From: Aptenodytes patagonicus
Lineage: Eukaryota; Chordata; Aves; Sphenisciformes; Spheniscidae
Reading direction: 5' to 3'
NCBI RefSeq assembly: GCF_965638725.1
Contig: NC_134949.1
Span: 41,258,151 to 41,322,150, forward strand
Length of the DNA stretch: 64,000 bases
The notes under the pieces were generated by a model, which was not told where the DNA came from, made no database searches, and was given only the letters and a program-made list of their open reading frames with translations. The position numbers and the translations under genes were made by a program. This document shows, piece after piece, positions 47,081 through 58,136 of the stretch. How positions within the stretch are numbered: the stretch's first letter is position 1; each line of letters begins with the position of its first letter.

Positions 47081-50000
47081 CGGTGCCGCCGCCAGGTGAG
47101 CGGAGCGCTCCGCCCGCGCGCCCCGCTTCGGGCGGGGAAGGCTGCGGGCTGTAGCCGGCAGGTGAGGAGATGCCCCTGCGCAGCTTGGAAACGGACGGTG
47201 GTAAGGAGTGAACTTCCAAGGGTGACACGAGTAAAACATACCGCCCGCTCTGTCCCGGTCGGGGCGATCCCGGAGCGCTCCGGGTCTGTTCAATAAACAC
47301 TCCTGTGTGCAGCGACCGTGTGTCTTCGTGCGACAGAGCCTTGCCAGGTTACAGATAGCAGCGTGTAGGGGAGCGAAACTTCTCTGCTCTTTTGTTTTTA
47401 TTTCATTATTTGAAGAAAAAGGTTGTGGGATGTGATTTCACTTAATGCGAATACATTTATGCCACCTGCTGCAACCGAATCGCTGCAGATTTACACCCTG
47501 TGACAGAGCAGAGCGGGTCAGTGTTCGCTGTTCTCATGCAGAACAAGATTTGATCTTGATCTGTATTTACTCTTGTTATTATAGCCCTTGGGTCCCTGTC
47601 GAGGCCCTTGTTATGGTAGGCAGGGTCACTATGGAGGCCCCGTTTGGGCAGTTACGGGGGCTTTTTTTTATTAAGTAGTTTTCTCTTTTAACCACGACCA
47701 GACTTTGTGATAGAAAAGGAAGATGGGATGGACTTCTTGATAGTTCTGGCATTGTCTGTCGCTTTAGAATTAGTTTCTTTTTAAGCTGTCCTTTCTTGAA
47801 ACATCTGTGCAGTGACAGGTTCTCTCTTCCTGAATCTTACTGTTTTGTACTGCGAAGCAAAGAGTTTATAATTGGAAGAATGGGGCACAAAAAGTAAGAC
47901 AGAAAAAGAGCGCTCCTCAACTCAAATCAACAGCCCTTGTATTAAAACATATTTTCGTTACTATGATTACTGACAATTTTAAACAGCCCGATGTTAGAAC
48001 TGCAGGCAGGATTGAAATTAAGTTTGTGCGATTTGTCATTGCGGTGAAATAAAATGGAAATTTGGAAAAGCACGGTTGTAGGAAAAGATGCAGATAAAAT
48101 GCCTTTTATCTCTGAGGAGTGAATGACTGGGCTAATCGGGAGTTTGTGCAGACCTGTATGGAAATGGGCAAATCAGAAGACAAAATACTGCTAACAGCAG
48201 GGGGTATAATTCACTTTACAAACTCAAGAAATTATTTAAGCAGTTATTATTCTTGTGTGTTTAGACTTTGTATAGGAATAATTGAACTGTCAAATAGGTG
48301 TTGCAGTGACATTTGTCCAAAGTTACTGTATTATACTTCAGCACCGATGCCCCAGTTATGGTGTAAAAAAAAAAACAACAATAAAAAAAGGCCTATTCAC
48401 TTTTTGAATCATCAGGCTAGCTTAAGACATGGAGTGAAAGGCAATGGTAAAATGCGTTTCCCAGTACTCTTTGTGTAACTTTTCAGATACAAGTCGCTTT
48501 TTTTTTAAATACACTTGAATATAGTCACATTGGGTGAGATCCTTACCTTGTGTAAGGTAGCATTGTTATATTGAAATTGGTGGCATTTTTTCTTTATACC
48601 CACTCATTTCTATCTCTTTCAGTAAAATGCTGTTTTTAAAACAATAATCAGTGCGTGGTTATAGTTTCAGGTGTTTAATAGCAGTACTGTTTTTCCTTTT
48701 CAGCTGTCACAGGCTTGACGACTCACTGTGGTATAAAGTAAATAATACACATTTTAAACCAGGGAACTTCTTTTGTTCAGAGCGTGCTTTTGCAGTGTAG
48801 CAATTTGCATTTTCATTAATAGCCCATTTTTAATGTAATACATATAACCATTTGTAGTCCTTAAACATGGATGGCTTCTACTATGATAGATAGACAGGCT
48901 TTTCTTATGCTCTGAGAGACCTTGATGTTCTAGCAGGACTTTAGCTTTTTGTCATGTTTATATTCGATTAAAATACAGCAACATCGTTGGAGTAGCGGTT
49001 GCTATAAAAGGGTCTAAAGCATCATTTTTCACTTTTGTTGTACATGAGGAGTGAATAACTCTGGCTAACTGTGAGGCTTCACAAACATAGTAATGCCTTC
49101 ACTTTATAATTTTTTTTTTTTCATAAAGTTAGTTCACTTTCTGTGGTCTTCACAGGTGAAAGTCATAAATCAGCCTGAAATGTTGATAGCCGCGTAAAGG
49201 TATTTATTTTCTTACTGAAATCTTTGCTACTTTAATTGAAATGTGAAATGTAAGTGATATGCTACAAATTTACTTTGCGTTATGTGCCAGAATTTAGTGG
49301 CAGTAATCAACAGACATTTAATACAGGGCTACTGTAGAGTACCATAAGAATATGCACGCATAATTTAAATGAGCATCAAACTTTGGCATAAATGAAAAGG
49401 AAAAAAATTTTCTTACATCACGCAGACAAAACAAACAGACATATTCTTCCATCTTGTAACAACTAAGATGTCAAAATAGATAGGTTGTTGAGGAAATACA
49501 CGTCTTCCTTTAATAGATGAGGTGGAATTAAAACACCTGCAAATTACTGTTGTGGGTATGCTGAGAAGACAGGCTGCAAGGCTGTCATTCCCAGAAGTAC
49601 AACTTTTTATGGTGATATTTTGGGGAATTGGAGATAAAAATGTCAGTGCCCAGAGAGGTGTGGAGAGAGATGGATGAAATACTCAGCCTGGTCTTCACTT
49701 TTGGCATGCTATAGAAGTTTTGCTTGGCTTTTAACTCCTAACACAGAGAGAAATAGATAAACACAGACAATGTTTTAGTTGTGGTTTTTTTTTTTTTTTT
49801 TTTAAATGTGTAAGGGTTTAGTCTTTGGGAAGCAGTTTTTAACTTCTTGTTTGTTTTGCTTTATGGCACAACAAGCAAATCGATGTTTGATAGTAATGCA
49901 CATGTTATAAATATCACTGTTATTGGTAGTTGATGTATTTTTAGTATGAAATATTGACTGCCCAGTGTTCGCCCAGTTATGTGTATGTGGATATATCTAT

Positions 50001-50123
50001 CTGTCTGTGAGAATACAAAAGATGCAGAGTTTACCAGGTTTTATTAGTCTGGTGAAGAGATCGTTTCAATGGCCTAACACATAACAAATATTAAAAGACT
50101 ACTGATAGGATCTCTAAGAAGTT

Positions 50124-50137
50124 GGGGGGGGGGGGGG
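50124..50137 (+). repeat. 14-base G run in intron 1
   Basis: A guanine homopolymer on the coding strand of TRHDE, standing alone in AT-rich sequence. Confidence 0.8.
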
Positions 50138-52160
50138 AAGCTTCCTTATTTAGAGAGTGTCAGAATATATACAGTATTCCCTAAGTATGCATTTACATGT
50201 GTGTCTGAGCTCATTAAAAATGTTAACTGCAGAGGAAAATTCATCATTCTTGCTTTATTAATAACAGGCCAGTACAGTTTTCCATGCTCACTTGAAGCTT
50301 CTGTTGATGTCTGTAGCTGTTTAGAGTGTGCCTAGAATGCAGAGTCAGGTCCACTTGAAATACTTTGCATATAAATTAAGTTGCTTTGCTTCATTTAATT
50401 GGCTGATTTGGCTTTGCACTAGTGCAAATCCACTGATAATACGGAATTTTGCTGGATTAACACTGGAATACCTGGCACCAACTTTTTACCTTGTATTTAG
50501 CAACCTTATGCAGAATTACGATTTTAGTAATCCATGTTTTATAATGAGACAAGAAAAATGTGATATGATGAATTCCTTCAATAATTACTAGCCAAATAAG
50601 GCTTTTTATTTTAGGCAAAAGACCAATTGTAACTGCTTCAGTGGTGGAAAAATTTTTCAAGTTTTTAAAAATTAGCCATATTTGAACGAGGTGATAATTT
50701 CACCGGAAAACATATATCTAGTTCTATCAGGCGTGGATGCACAATAGCAAGATAAAAGTGTAACATTTTGAGAAGTTTATTGCTTCGTTGTTTTTTATAC
50801 AAAATATGTATAAAACCCAGGAAGTTTTAGAAAAAGTTAATTAAATACTTTATTTTCCTTATGGGCTACCTACTTTTTTTCTCCCTCATCGTTAGAGAGT
50901 ATCATATTGCAGAATAATGCTTACAGACTGATTAATAATAGGTGCCACCATTTTCATTATATCAAATCTATCCACCCATCCTCTTCCCTCAGAGGAGTAA
51001 CAGATGATTAGTCAACCTCTAAAATTCTGATAGATGTTTACCTTGTATCTAAAATTGCACGGTTATTTCCACTGATGGAATCTTGGAAAGTGAGGTGTGA
51101 ATCAATACCACTCAAAAAGCCTACATATGTGCTACCTTTACAGTTACGTAGTTGGCTCATAGTCATTTTTTCATCCTGCATGCCTCCAGAAAATATTTTT
51201 ATCGAACCCCATAATTCAACCTTTTAAGTGTAGCTTTTTGTTTCTGCAAAGAGATCATTGCACATGGGTTTTCTCCAAATGTGTAAATATAAGGCTCTAC
51301 CCAGAAAGGTTCCTATTCTCTATCTGGATTAAAATCTCTTTAGTTCCAAAGAAAACAGTTACAGATTTTATTGTCAAACTAAAGCCTTCCCATTCTCTAC
51401 AGTGGCATAATAAATGTCTTTTCCTCCTTCACAGATCTTTTCATAATTTGACCCATTAACTGAGAACATCGATTTGTTCTCTAAAATACACCAGAAAAGA
51501 AAAGTGCATGTAGAAGAATGGTGAACTACTCTCTGCTTGTTTAATCATTTGCTTATATTTGTAATTCTGCAAAGCTCACAGAACGGTTTTTTGGACTTGC
51601 ACAGTCATAGCAGTCCTGTATAGTAGTGTGTCTCAGACCTACATGCAACTGGTACAGAAGTAATCAGCTGTGGAAAACAATGACCCTCTTGCTTGCACTA
51701 TGTGACCGTAAGTTTTCATGCCCAAAGAAAGGCAAAGTGCCCTGTCGGTGTCTCAGGGCAGAGTGAACTCCCTGAAGGCTGTTTAAATCCTGGTTTGATC
51801 TGAGGGCTGTGCTTGTTTTACATCGTATAACCAATATTGGCTAACTTTTTTTCACTTATTGATGAACAAAACTGCTAGAACCTGAAGTTTGATACAAGGC
51901 GAGGGATTATTTATTTAATGTCAGTGTGGTGTCTGCAAGTTTATAGGAAATTTGTAGACCATTACTTTATATCACTTGCGTTGCAGTACACGTAGTAAGA
52001 AAGTGATAAAGCAGTGTTCAAACACTATACTTTGTACAGTTTGTTTCCCCCCACCCCCTTAAACCACAATAGTCAAGCAATGTCTTATTTGGTACATCCA
52101 CAAATCAAGTGCTGTGCACAGTTAGTAATCGCTTTGTTTTTTTGTTTGCTTCTTTTCTAG

Positions 52161-52434
52161 GTTTCTTGGTGTTACACAGTTTTCTCCTACTCATGCCAGA
52201 AAAGCCTTTCCTTGCTTTGATGAGCCCATCTACAAGGCCACTTTCAAAATCAGCATCAGGCATCAAGCAACTTACTTATCTTTGTCCAACATGCCCGTTG
52301 AAACTTCTGTTTTTGAAGAAGATGGATGGGTTACAGATCACTTTTCACAGACCCCTCTCATGTCCACGTATTACCTAGCTTGGGCAGTGTGCAATTTTAC
52401 ATACCGGGAAACTGTCACCAAGAGTGGAGTAGCT
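52161..52434 (+). CDS. TRHDE: TRHDE exon 2: M1 aminopeptidase N-terminal domain
   Basis: This 274-nt exon opens with G, completing Arg275, and encodes residues 276-366. It starts [20 protein letters not shown] and ends near [14 protein letters not shown]. The [11 protein letters not shown] segment is the hallmark of the M1 family N-terminal domain. The next residues are almost identical to mammalian TRHDE, which is far stronger conservation than in the stalk. One sequon (NFT, residue 353) is visible. The acceptor is a strong polypyrimidine tract ending TTCTAG and the donor is a near-perfect GTAAGT at 52,435. The exon ends on a codon boundary, after Ala366. The GAMEN substrate-binding and HEXXH zinc motifs lie in later exons not in this window. 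Confidence 0.95.
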
Positions 52435-53963
52435 GTAAGTATTTCTAATGTTGTATCAAATACATTTCGTTATTTTGAAAACCCTCACTTTTTGTAAGGG
52501 ATCATAACGTCAAGTACTTCAAGTATTTTCTTGATTAGCATTCCTAAAATTTGCCAGTTTATTTAATGATAGTGTGTATTGTTTGGGACCTTTTCTGAAG
52601 GTTTGTCTAACATTTTTGGTTTGTCTGATACTTTTTGTAACTGGTTAGCTTAGTAGTTGTGGTTGTCTGATGACATTTGAAGCTTTTAAATATGCCATTT
52701 CACTTCACTTTGATTTTCTTGGGAAGTTTTGCCTTGTTTTTCCTGTAGCCTTTTCACTACCAGTGTTCGTGGGACTATTTATTAAAAGAAAGCAGTAGTA
52801 CTGGCAGCGTTGCCAGTCTCCTTCCTTCAATACTGACATGTCCCTTGGTGTGCTGTGTGCTAGCTCAGGAGACTGATAAAGTAATTTCTACCTTAGAGCT
52901 CTTGCTTAGGAGTAGGACTTTACAACCTATCAGCCTCCTGTGGAGGTCCGGATTGATGGAAGCACTAACTTTCTGGAGCTGTTGTTTCCAAATATGGCAG
53001 GATTCCAGGAGTTATGCCATGGAAAAAAAAGAGAGAAAATCCTCTATTTATGTCAGTTTTGTTTTGGTTTACAAATATCAAGCTCAGAAGTGTATAACAA
53101 GCCAAAACATACACGAGAAATGCTGTCAGCTTAATGGAATATTTTACAGCGCTGTCATCTTGGTTTTTCAGGTGAACATACAGAGAAACCCTTCCTTCTT
53201 AGTTACAGTGAATAACAAAACAGAACTAGTTCTGGAAGCAGAGGGCTAGGTGGCAGTTTAAGCTGTGTGCCTGAGCAAAGGGAGTGTTTACTTTATACTT
53301 CTGTAAATGCTCTATGACTTTGTGCTGTAGCCTGGGGGCATGAGGAAGGACTGCAGGCCTCCCTTCCATGGCTGATCAGGTCAGGAAATGTCTCCATAAC
53401 CACTTTTAGCTAGTCTAAGCATTGGGCTGCTGTGGAGGGAGCTGATCCCACCTTCTCTGAGCCAAAGGTATTCTTTTGCCTTCCTTGTGCCAGCCTTCAG
53501 CTCTGTACAGCCATATGATCTGGCTGAAAACTGACCTGAAATAAGAGTGAAAATGTGGTGAGTTTTCAACCAAATCAGTTCTCTGATTCAGCTTTTTGTG
53601 TGACTGCCAGAGCCCTAGTATGGATTCAAGGATGCGCTGACGGCCGGTGAACCCAGGACAGCCCTCTGCATTGGCATCCCTCATTTAGGCTGTACTGAAG
53701 TGATCAGAAAATAAGTCTTATTTTTTTCACTGGAACAGCTGAGTAGGACACTAGGGGCCTTTCACTCCGTTACAGCCCTTTCATACCATGGCCAGCAGAC
53801 TATGACAATACCCTCTGGCCCCACGAAAGGGGAGAAGGAAGCATGGCTAGGAAGTGGTTCTCTGAGGTGCTTTAACCTATGAGTGTAAGGATGTGGGAAC
53901 TGCTGAGGCCATGCTTGCAGTCCCAGTGGTTACCTGCAATGGCTGAAAGCCTTTGGGTTTGTG

Positions 53964-54053
53964 GGTTTTTTTTGTGGGTTTTGTGTGTGTGTGTGTGTTG
54001 GTTTTTGGTTTTTTTGAGTGTTGTTTTTTTTTTTTTTGGCTTGGTTGTTTTTC
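53964..54053 (+). repeat. T/G-rich simple repeat with (GT)n core
   Basis: (GT)n at about 53,982-53,998 is set between GGGTTTTTTTT-like runs and a 12-base T run. Low-complexity sequence, probably length-variable. Confidence 0.85.
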
Positions 54054-54230
54054 TGTCAGTTCAGTGAGTTCAGTTAATTTAGAAAAGGATCTCACAAGTG
54101 CCAAGGCAAAGAAGTAAGAGGGGAGAAGTGGATGCCTGGTTCTTAGTGTTGCTGTCAACAGATTAATTATCTGTACAAGAGGGATTGCTCTTGGGACGAG
54201 GAATTGGTTGCCTCTGGCTGTTGTAATGGT

Positions 54231-54538
54231 CATAGAATCATAGAATGGTTTGGGTTGGAAGGGACCTTAAAGATCGTCTAGTTCCAACCCCCCTGCCATG
54301 GGCAGGAACACCTTCCACTAGATAAGGTTGCTCAAAGCCCCATCCAACCTGGCCCAACTTCCAGGGATGGGGCATCCACAACTTCTCTGGGCAACCTGTT
54401 CCAGCGTCTTGCCACCCTCACAGTAAAGAATTTCTTCCTTATATCTAATCTAAATCTGCCCTCTTTCAGTTTAAAACCATTACCCCTCGTCCTATCACTA
54501 CGCTCCCTGATAAAGAAGAGTGTTCGCTGGCCTTGTAG
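54231..54538 (-). mobile_element. CR1 LINE 3' end, young copy, minus strand
   Basis: A well preserved CR1 terminus. On the minus strand it ends with the octamer repeat ATTCTATGATTCTATG, preceded by CCTTCCAACCCAAACC. The piece covers about 300 bp and is 5'-truncated near the block CTCCCTGATAAAGAAGAG. Its 5' end points at another CR1 in opposite orientation only about 20 bp away. Confidence 0.92.
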
Positions 54539-54560
54539 AACAGGGTGAGATATCAGGCCA

Positions 54561-54796
54561 TTTCAGGGGAGGTTTAGATTGGATATTAGAAGAAATTTCT
54601 TCACCGAAAGGGTTGTCAAGCATTGGAATAGGCTGCCCACGGAAGTGGTGGAGTCACCATCCCTGGAGGTATTTAAAAGACGTGTAGATGTGGTGCTTAG
54701 GGACATGGTTTAGTGGTGAACTTGGCAGTGCTAGGTTAATGGCTGGACTTGATGATCTTAAAGATCTTTTCCAACCTAAACGATTCTATGATTCTT
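54561..54796 (+). mobile_element. CR1 LINE 3' end, plus strand, abutting the previous copy
   Basis: This copy starts inside the C-terminal/3' UTR region (GGGGAGGTTTAGATTGG) and includes GCCCACGGAAGTGGTGGAGT and ACCATCCCTGGAGGTATTTA. It ends TTTTCCAACCTAAACGATTC followed by TATGATTC. The terminal sequence (CCAACCTAAACG) differs from that of the minus-strand neighbour (CCAACCCAAACC), so the two probably belong to different CR1 subfamilies and inserted separately. Confidence 0.92.
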
Positions 54797-56298
54797 ACTC
54801 CCTATCAACCAGTACCGAAACAGACTTCTATCCAGGTAGGTGTTGATGATTTTCATTGTAATGTACTCCACCTGCTGAAGGATTTAGTCTTAAGCTAAGA
54901 ATGGCCTGGTATTTTTCAGCTTTAGAAAACATTGGTTACTTGAGGTTCTCCCTTAACTCTAATAAGTTGGAAGTTTTTGGTGCATACTCTAGTAGGCAGG
55001 TCTTGTGTTCCTTGTGCTCTAATACAGTGTAATGCTTGCAAATTTGTCCTACGTAATACTACCCTGTTATCTCACTTTGAAATGTCCTAGACTCATCTGA
55101 GGAACAGCTGCAAGCAGTTCAGCTTCCAACATCAGTGTAAGCAAATACATGGAATGCGGGGGATGGACCTCAGGACCATTAATTTGGAAGATACAACCTA
55201 CTTCCTCTTTAACTCCTTTTCTTGTAGTGTTATTCAGAGCTCATATCCTGCAGACTTTTGCTGCTTGAGTATGTTTGATACCCTGAAGACAGAGGCACAC
55301 TCGTGTCTTATAGACAATAATTGAGAACTTCCTGCTGTTCTCATATTTGGCAAAACTGTTCTCAAGACTTTAGGTTTAACAGGAATCCAAAGAGAGCATC
55401 CAAGTGTTAATTTATTAGGAATTTGTGGCTACTAGGGCCTGATAGTTACGCTTGAGTCTGTTGGTTCAGTGCATGTAGGACATATAAAAGTATACTCCAC
55501 CGGCTTGACAGAACTTGTACAGAACTTTGCCAACAATTATGCAAATCAGTGAATAATCTTCGCAAAGACTTGAAGACCAAAAGCCTATATCAGTTGAGAT
55601 AGTTTCTTATCCCATAAAATTGTTCAGTTAGTCTAGAGTTTTAGCTCTTATTTTTTATAGTGCCCCTATCACAGAGGTATGTTAATGCCCAGTAATATCA
55701 AAATAGTTTACACTGAGTTATTGGTTAAATATATTTTGCTATTTTTCAGTCCATTTGTGATCTGATCATCTTTCATTGTTCAATTTTGTTGAAAGAGTAT
55801 CTTTTAAGGTATGAACTCACGGCAAACACTTCAGAGCTGTGTTCATTCAGATGAATTGCTGAGGTAATCCACCTTTTTGAGTCTTTCATACTGCAATACC
55901 AGGAGTTCATGGACACTACTTTGAAATTTGAAATTACCTGAAACCTGGCACGTGCAATTCTAAACTTCTTGGTTTCCTCTGAAGCCACTTATTCACTAAA
56001 ATTTAGTTGCTCCCATATCCATGGCATTGAATGTAAATGTATGATAAAAGTAAGTTTGCTTCTAAGAATGAATGAATGTTCAGGAAAATTAATCAAACCC
56101 CCATACTGAAACATCTTGATGGGCAATTTCTTGCATTGGGCAATCTTACTTCAATTAATGCAGTGTATGTTGTATTTATTTTGTAGACATATAGTAGACA
56201 CCTAAAAGACTTCAGCTTGCATATACTTTTGCTTTTGCTTTGGCACTTTCTTGAACCTCATTTTGGTTCACAAAGCATTTTTTGTGTGTGTGTGTGGC

Positions 56299-56317
56299 GG
56301 GGGGGGGGGGGGGGGGG
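56299..56317 (+). repeat. 19-base G run beside a (GT)n tract
   Basis: (TG)n at about 56,282-56,296 leads into GC and then 19 unbroken guanines on the TRHDE coding strand. It is a candidate quadruplex and a likely length polymorphism. Confidence 0.85.
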
Positions 56318-56849
56318 AGGAAGGGGCAGGGAAGTGTCCTTTCAGATTTGGACAGCATGCTAATGATTAAAATCTCACTTCTCTTCCAGCTGACCAGTCT
56401 TACTAAACTGCTATGGTCAAGGGTAGATAAACTCCCTGAGGAATAAAAGAAACAGTGAGATAAAAAGCAGGTTTGTTCCTAAAAAATTGTTAAGTGTTAG
56501 CTGTTCGGTTTTTCTCAAAGAATGACATTGTCCTCAAAATTAATTTTAACCTAAGCGTGAGATTCAAATACAAATCAAGTTATAAATAGAAACTGACTTT
56601 TGGAAAGCTTAGGTAGCCGATCAAAATATAATTTTGATATATCCTATATAATTCTTGCAGACATGAAGATGTTCTATATTTCATACACTAAAATTAATTT
56701 GGGAAGAGGAATTAAGACAAGCAGTGCTTTTCTAGGAGCACAGATCAGTGGATGCGAATCATTAGCATAACTCTTTAGTCCATATGGGTCTGACCAGAAT
56801 CCCTTCCAGAGCAAGTAATTTAAAAGCAGAGTTGACTTCTTATATGCAT

Positions 56850-56872
56850 TATATATATATATATATATATAT
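56850..56872. repeat. (AT)n dinucleotide repeat
   Basis: About eleven AT units without interruption. Confidence 0.9.
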
Positions 56873-57534
56873 TACGTTGTTCAGATTCATCTGGGATTAC
56901 AGACAATGATTCAAATCACTTGATTCTTGGGGAAAGGACTGTGGTGCAGTCATCTATGCTGCTGTGGACTAGGGAGCAGTATAATTCTACCAGGGTGCTG
57001 CCTGAGGTAATGCTGTATTGAAGGAGGAGGGATGTCCGTACGAGCAGGCTTAGCTGATCTTTATATGGCCCTAGACCAACTGCAGCTGTGCCAGCTGTAG
57101 TTCATGAAAATCATGGAATCTGTGTACTGTCGTCTTTGCACAGTACAATAATCCAGAAAACTCCACTTACCTTCACATGCTTGCTTGCTTGCTTCTACTC
57201 ATATTTTGTGTTTCCTAATCATACCTCTTGCATATGTTCTTTGTCAGTCATTCTTAAAAGCAAAATATTGCTGGCTGGATTGTAATGTCTGTCACATCAT
57301 CTCTGTGTCTCTTTCCTTCATTATCGTCTTTATCTGTCCTTTTGATCCACCAGGCCTTTTCCTACTACTGTTACTTTATTTTTCCCCTGTCTGGATTTAT
57401 TTCTACTGTACTTCATGTTTAGCTGTACCTCTATTCTCCAAACCCTCTGTTTCTCATCATTCCTTTGTCAGATGGACCTGGAAACTCACTATATCCTGCA
57501 CGCCTCTCCACTGTCTCATAAGTGATTTTAATTC

Positions 57535-58136
57535 CTTTTTGTCATGGTTTAACCCCAGCTGGCAACTAAGCACCACATAGCTGCTTGCTTACTCCTCCCC
57601 GGTGGCAAGGGGGAGAGAATTGGAAGAGTAAAAGTGAGAAAATTCGTGGGTTGAGATAAAGACAGTTTAATAGGTAAAGCAAAAGCCACACGCGCAAGCA
57701 AAGCAAAACAAGGAATTCATTCACTCCTTCCCATCGGCAGGCAGGTGTTCAGCCATCTCCAGGAAAGCAGGGCTCCATCATGCCTAACGGTTACTTGGGA
57801 AGACAAACACCATCACTCCGAACATCCCCCCTTCCTTCTTCTTTCCCCAGCTTTATATGCTGAGCATGACGTCATATGGTATGGAATATCCCTTTGGTCA
57901 GTTGGGGTCAGCTGTCCCGGCTGTGTCCCCTCCCAGCTTCTTGTGCACCCCCAGCCTGCTCGCTGGTGGGGTGGGGTGAGAAGCAGAAAAGGCCTTGACC
58001 CTGTGTAAGCACTGCTCAGCAATAACTAAAACATCCCTGTATTATCAAGACTGTTTCCAGCCCAAATCCAAAACACAACCCCATCCTATCTACTATGAAG
58101 AAAATTAACTATCCCAGCCAAAACCAGCACACTTTT
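57535..58136 (-). mobile_element. Solo LTR of an avian endogenous retrovirus, copy 2
   Basis: A 592-bp LTR at 57540-58131, starting TGTCATGG and ending CAGCACA, is flanked by CTTTT direct repeats (57535-57539 and 58132-58136). A sixth T is ambiguous. On the minus strand it has a TATA-like CATATAAAGC (57850-57859) and downstream ATTAAA (57666-57671), the same arrangement as copy 1 at 9,369. Alignment by eye shows a few dozen differences, clustered in the first 80 bp and around 57,820-57,890. It lies antisense to TRHDE, the usual orientation tolerated in introns. No internal viral genes remain. Confidence 0.88.

Larger units (their letters stand above)
44600..47290 (+). promoter_or_regulatory. 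TRHDE: CpG island spanning the TRHDE promoter, 5' leader and exon 1
   Basis: Base composition changes abruptly at about 44,600 from AT-rich to very GC-rich with dense CpG, and returns to AT-rich at about 47,290. The island covers the proximal promoter, the 5' leader, all of coding exon 1 and roughly the first 850 bp of intron 1. It contains a C/T-only tract just upstream of the TATA box (about 44,884-44,913), a 16-base G run at 46,961-46,976, and a tandem 20-mer at 47,041-47,080 (two copies with a few mismatches). This is the usual setting of a vertebrate promoter and explains the many long open frames on both strands here. Confidence 0.9.
46444..52160 (+). other. TRHDE: TRHDE intron 1
   Basis: 5,717 bp between donor GTAGCG (46,444) and acceptor TTCTTTTCTAG (ending 52,160), with a strong T-rich tract before the AG. 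The first 850 bp belong to the CpG island. The rest is AT-rich and holds poly-T runs (about 49,785-49,803), a 14-base G run (50,124-50,137) and no recognised transposable element. No other exon is evident. Confidence 0.85.

Noticed and set aside
52845-53249. 134-codon frame shortly after exon 2, considered as TRHDE exon 3
   Set aside because: The translation does not continue the M1 domain (no V-R-L-Y-A-R-P-D block) and shows no matching splice phase.
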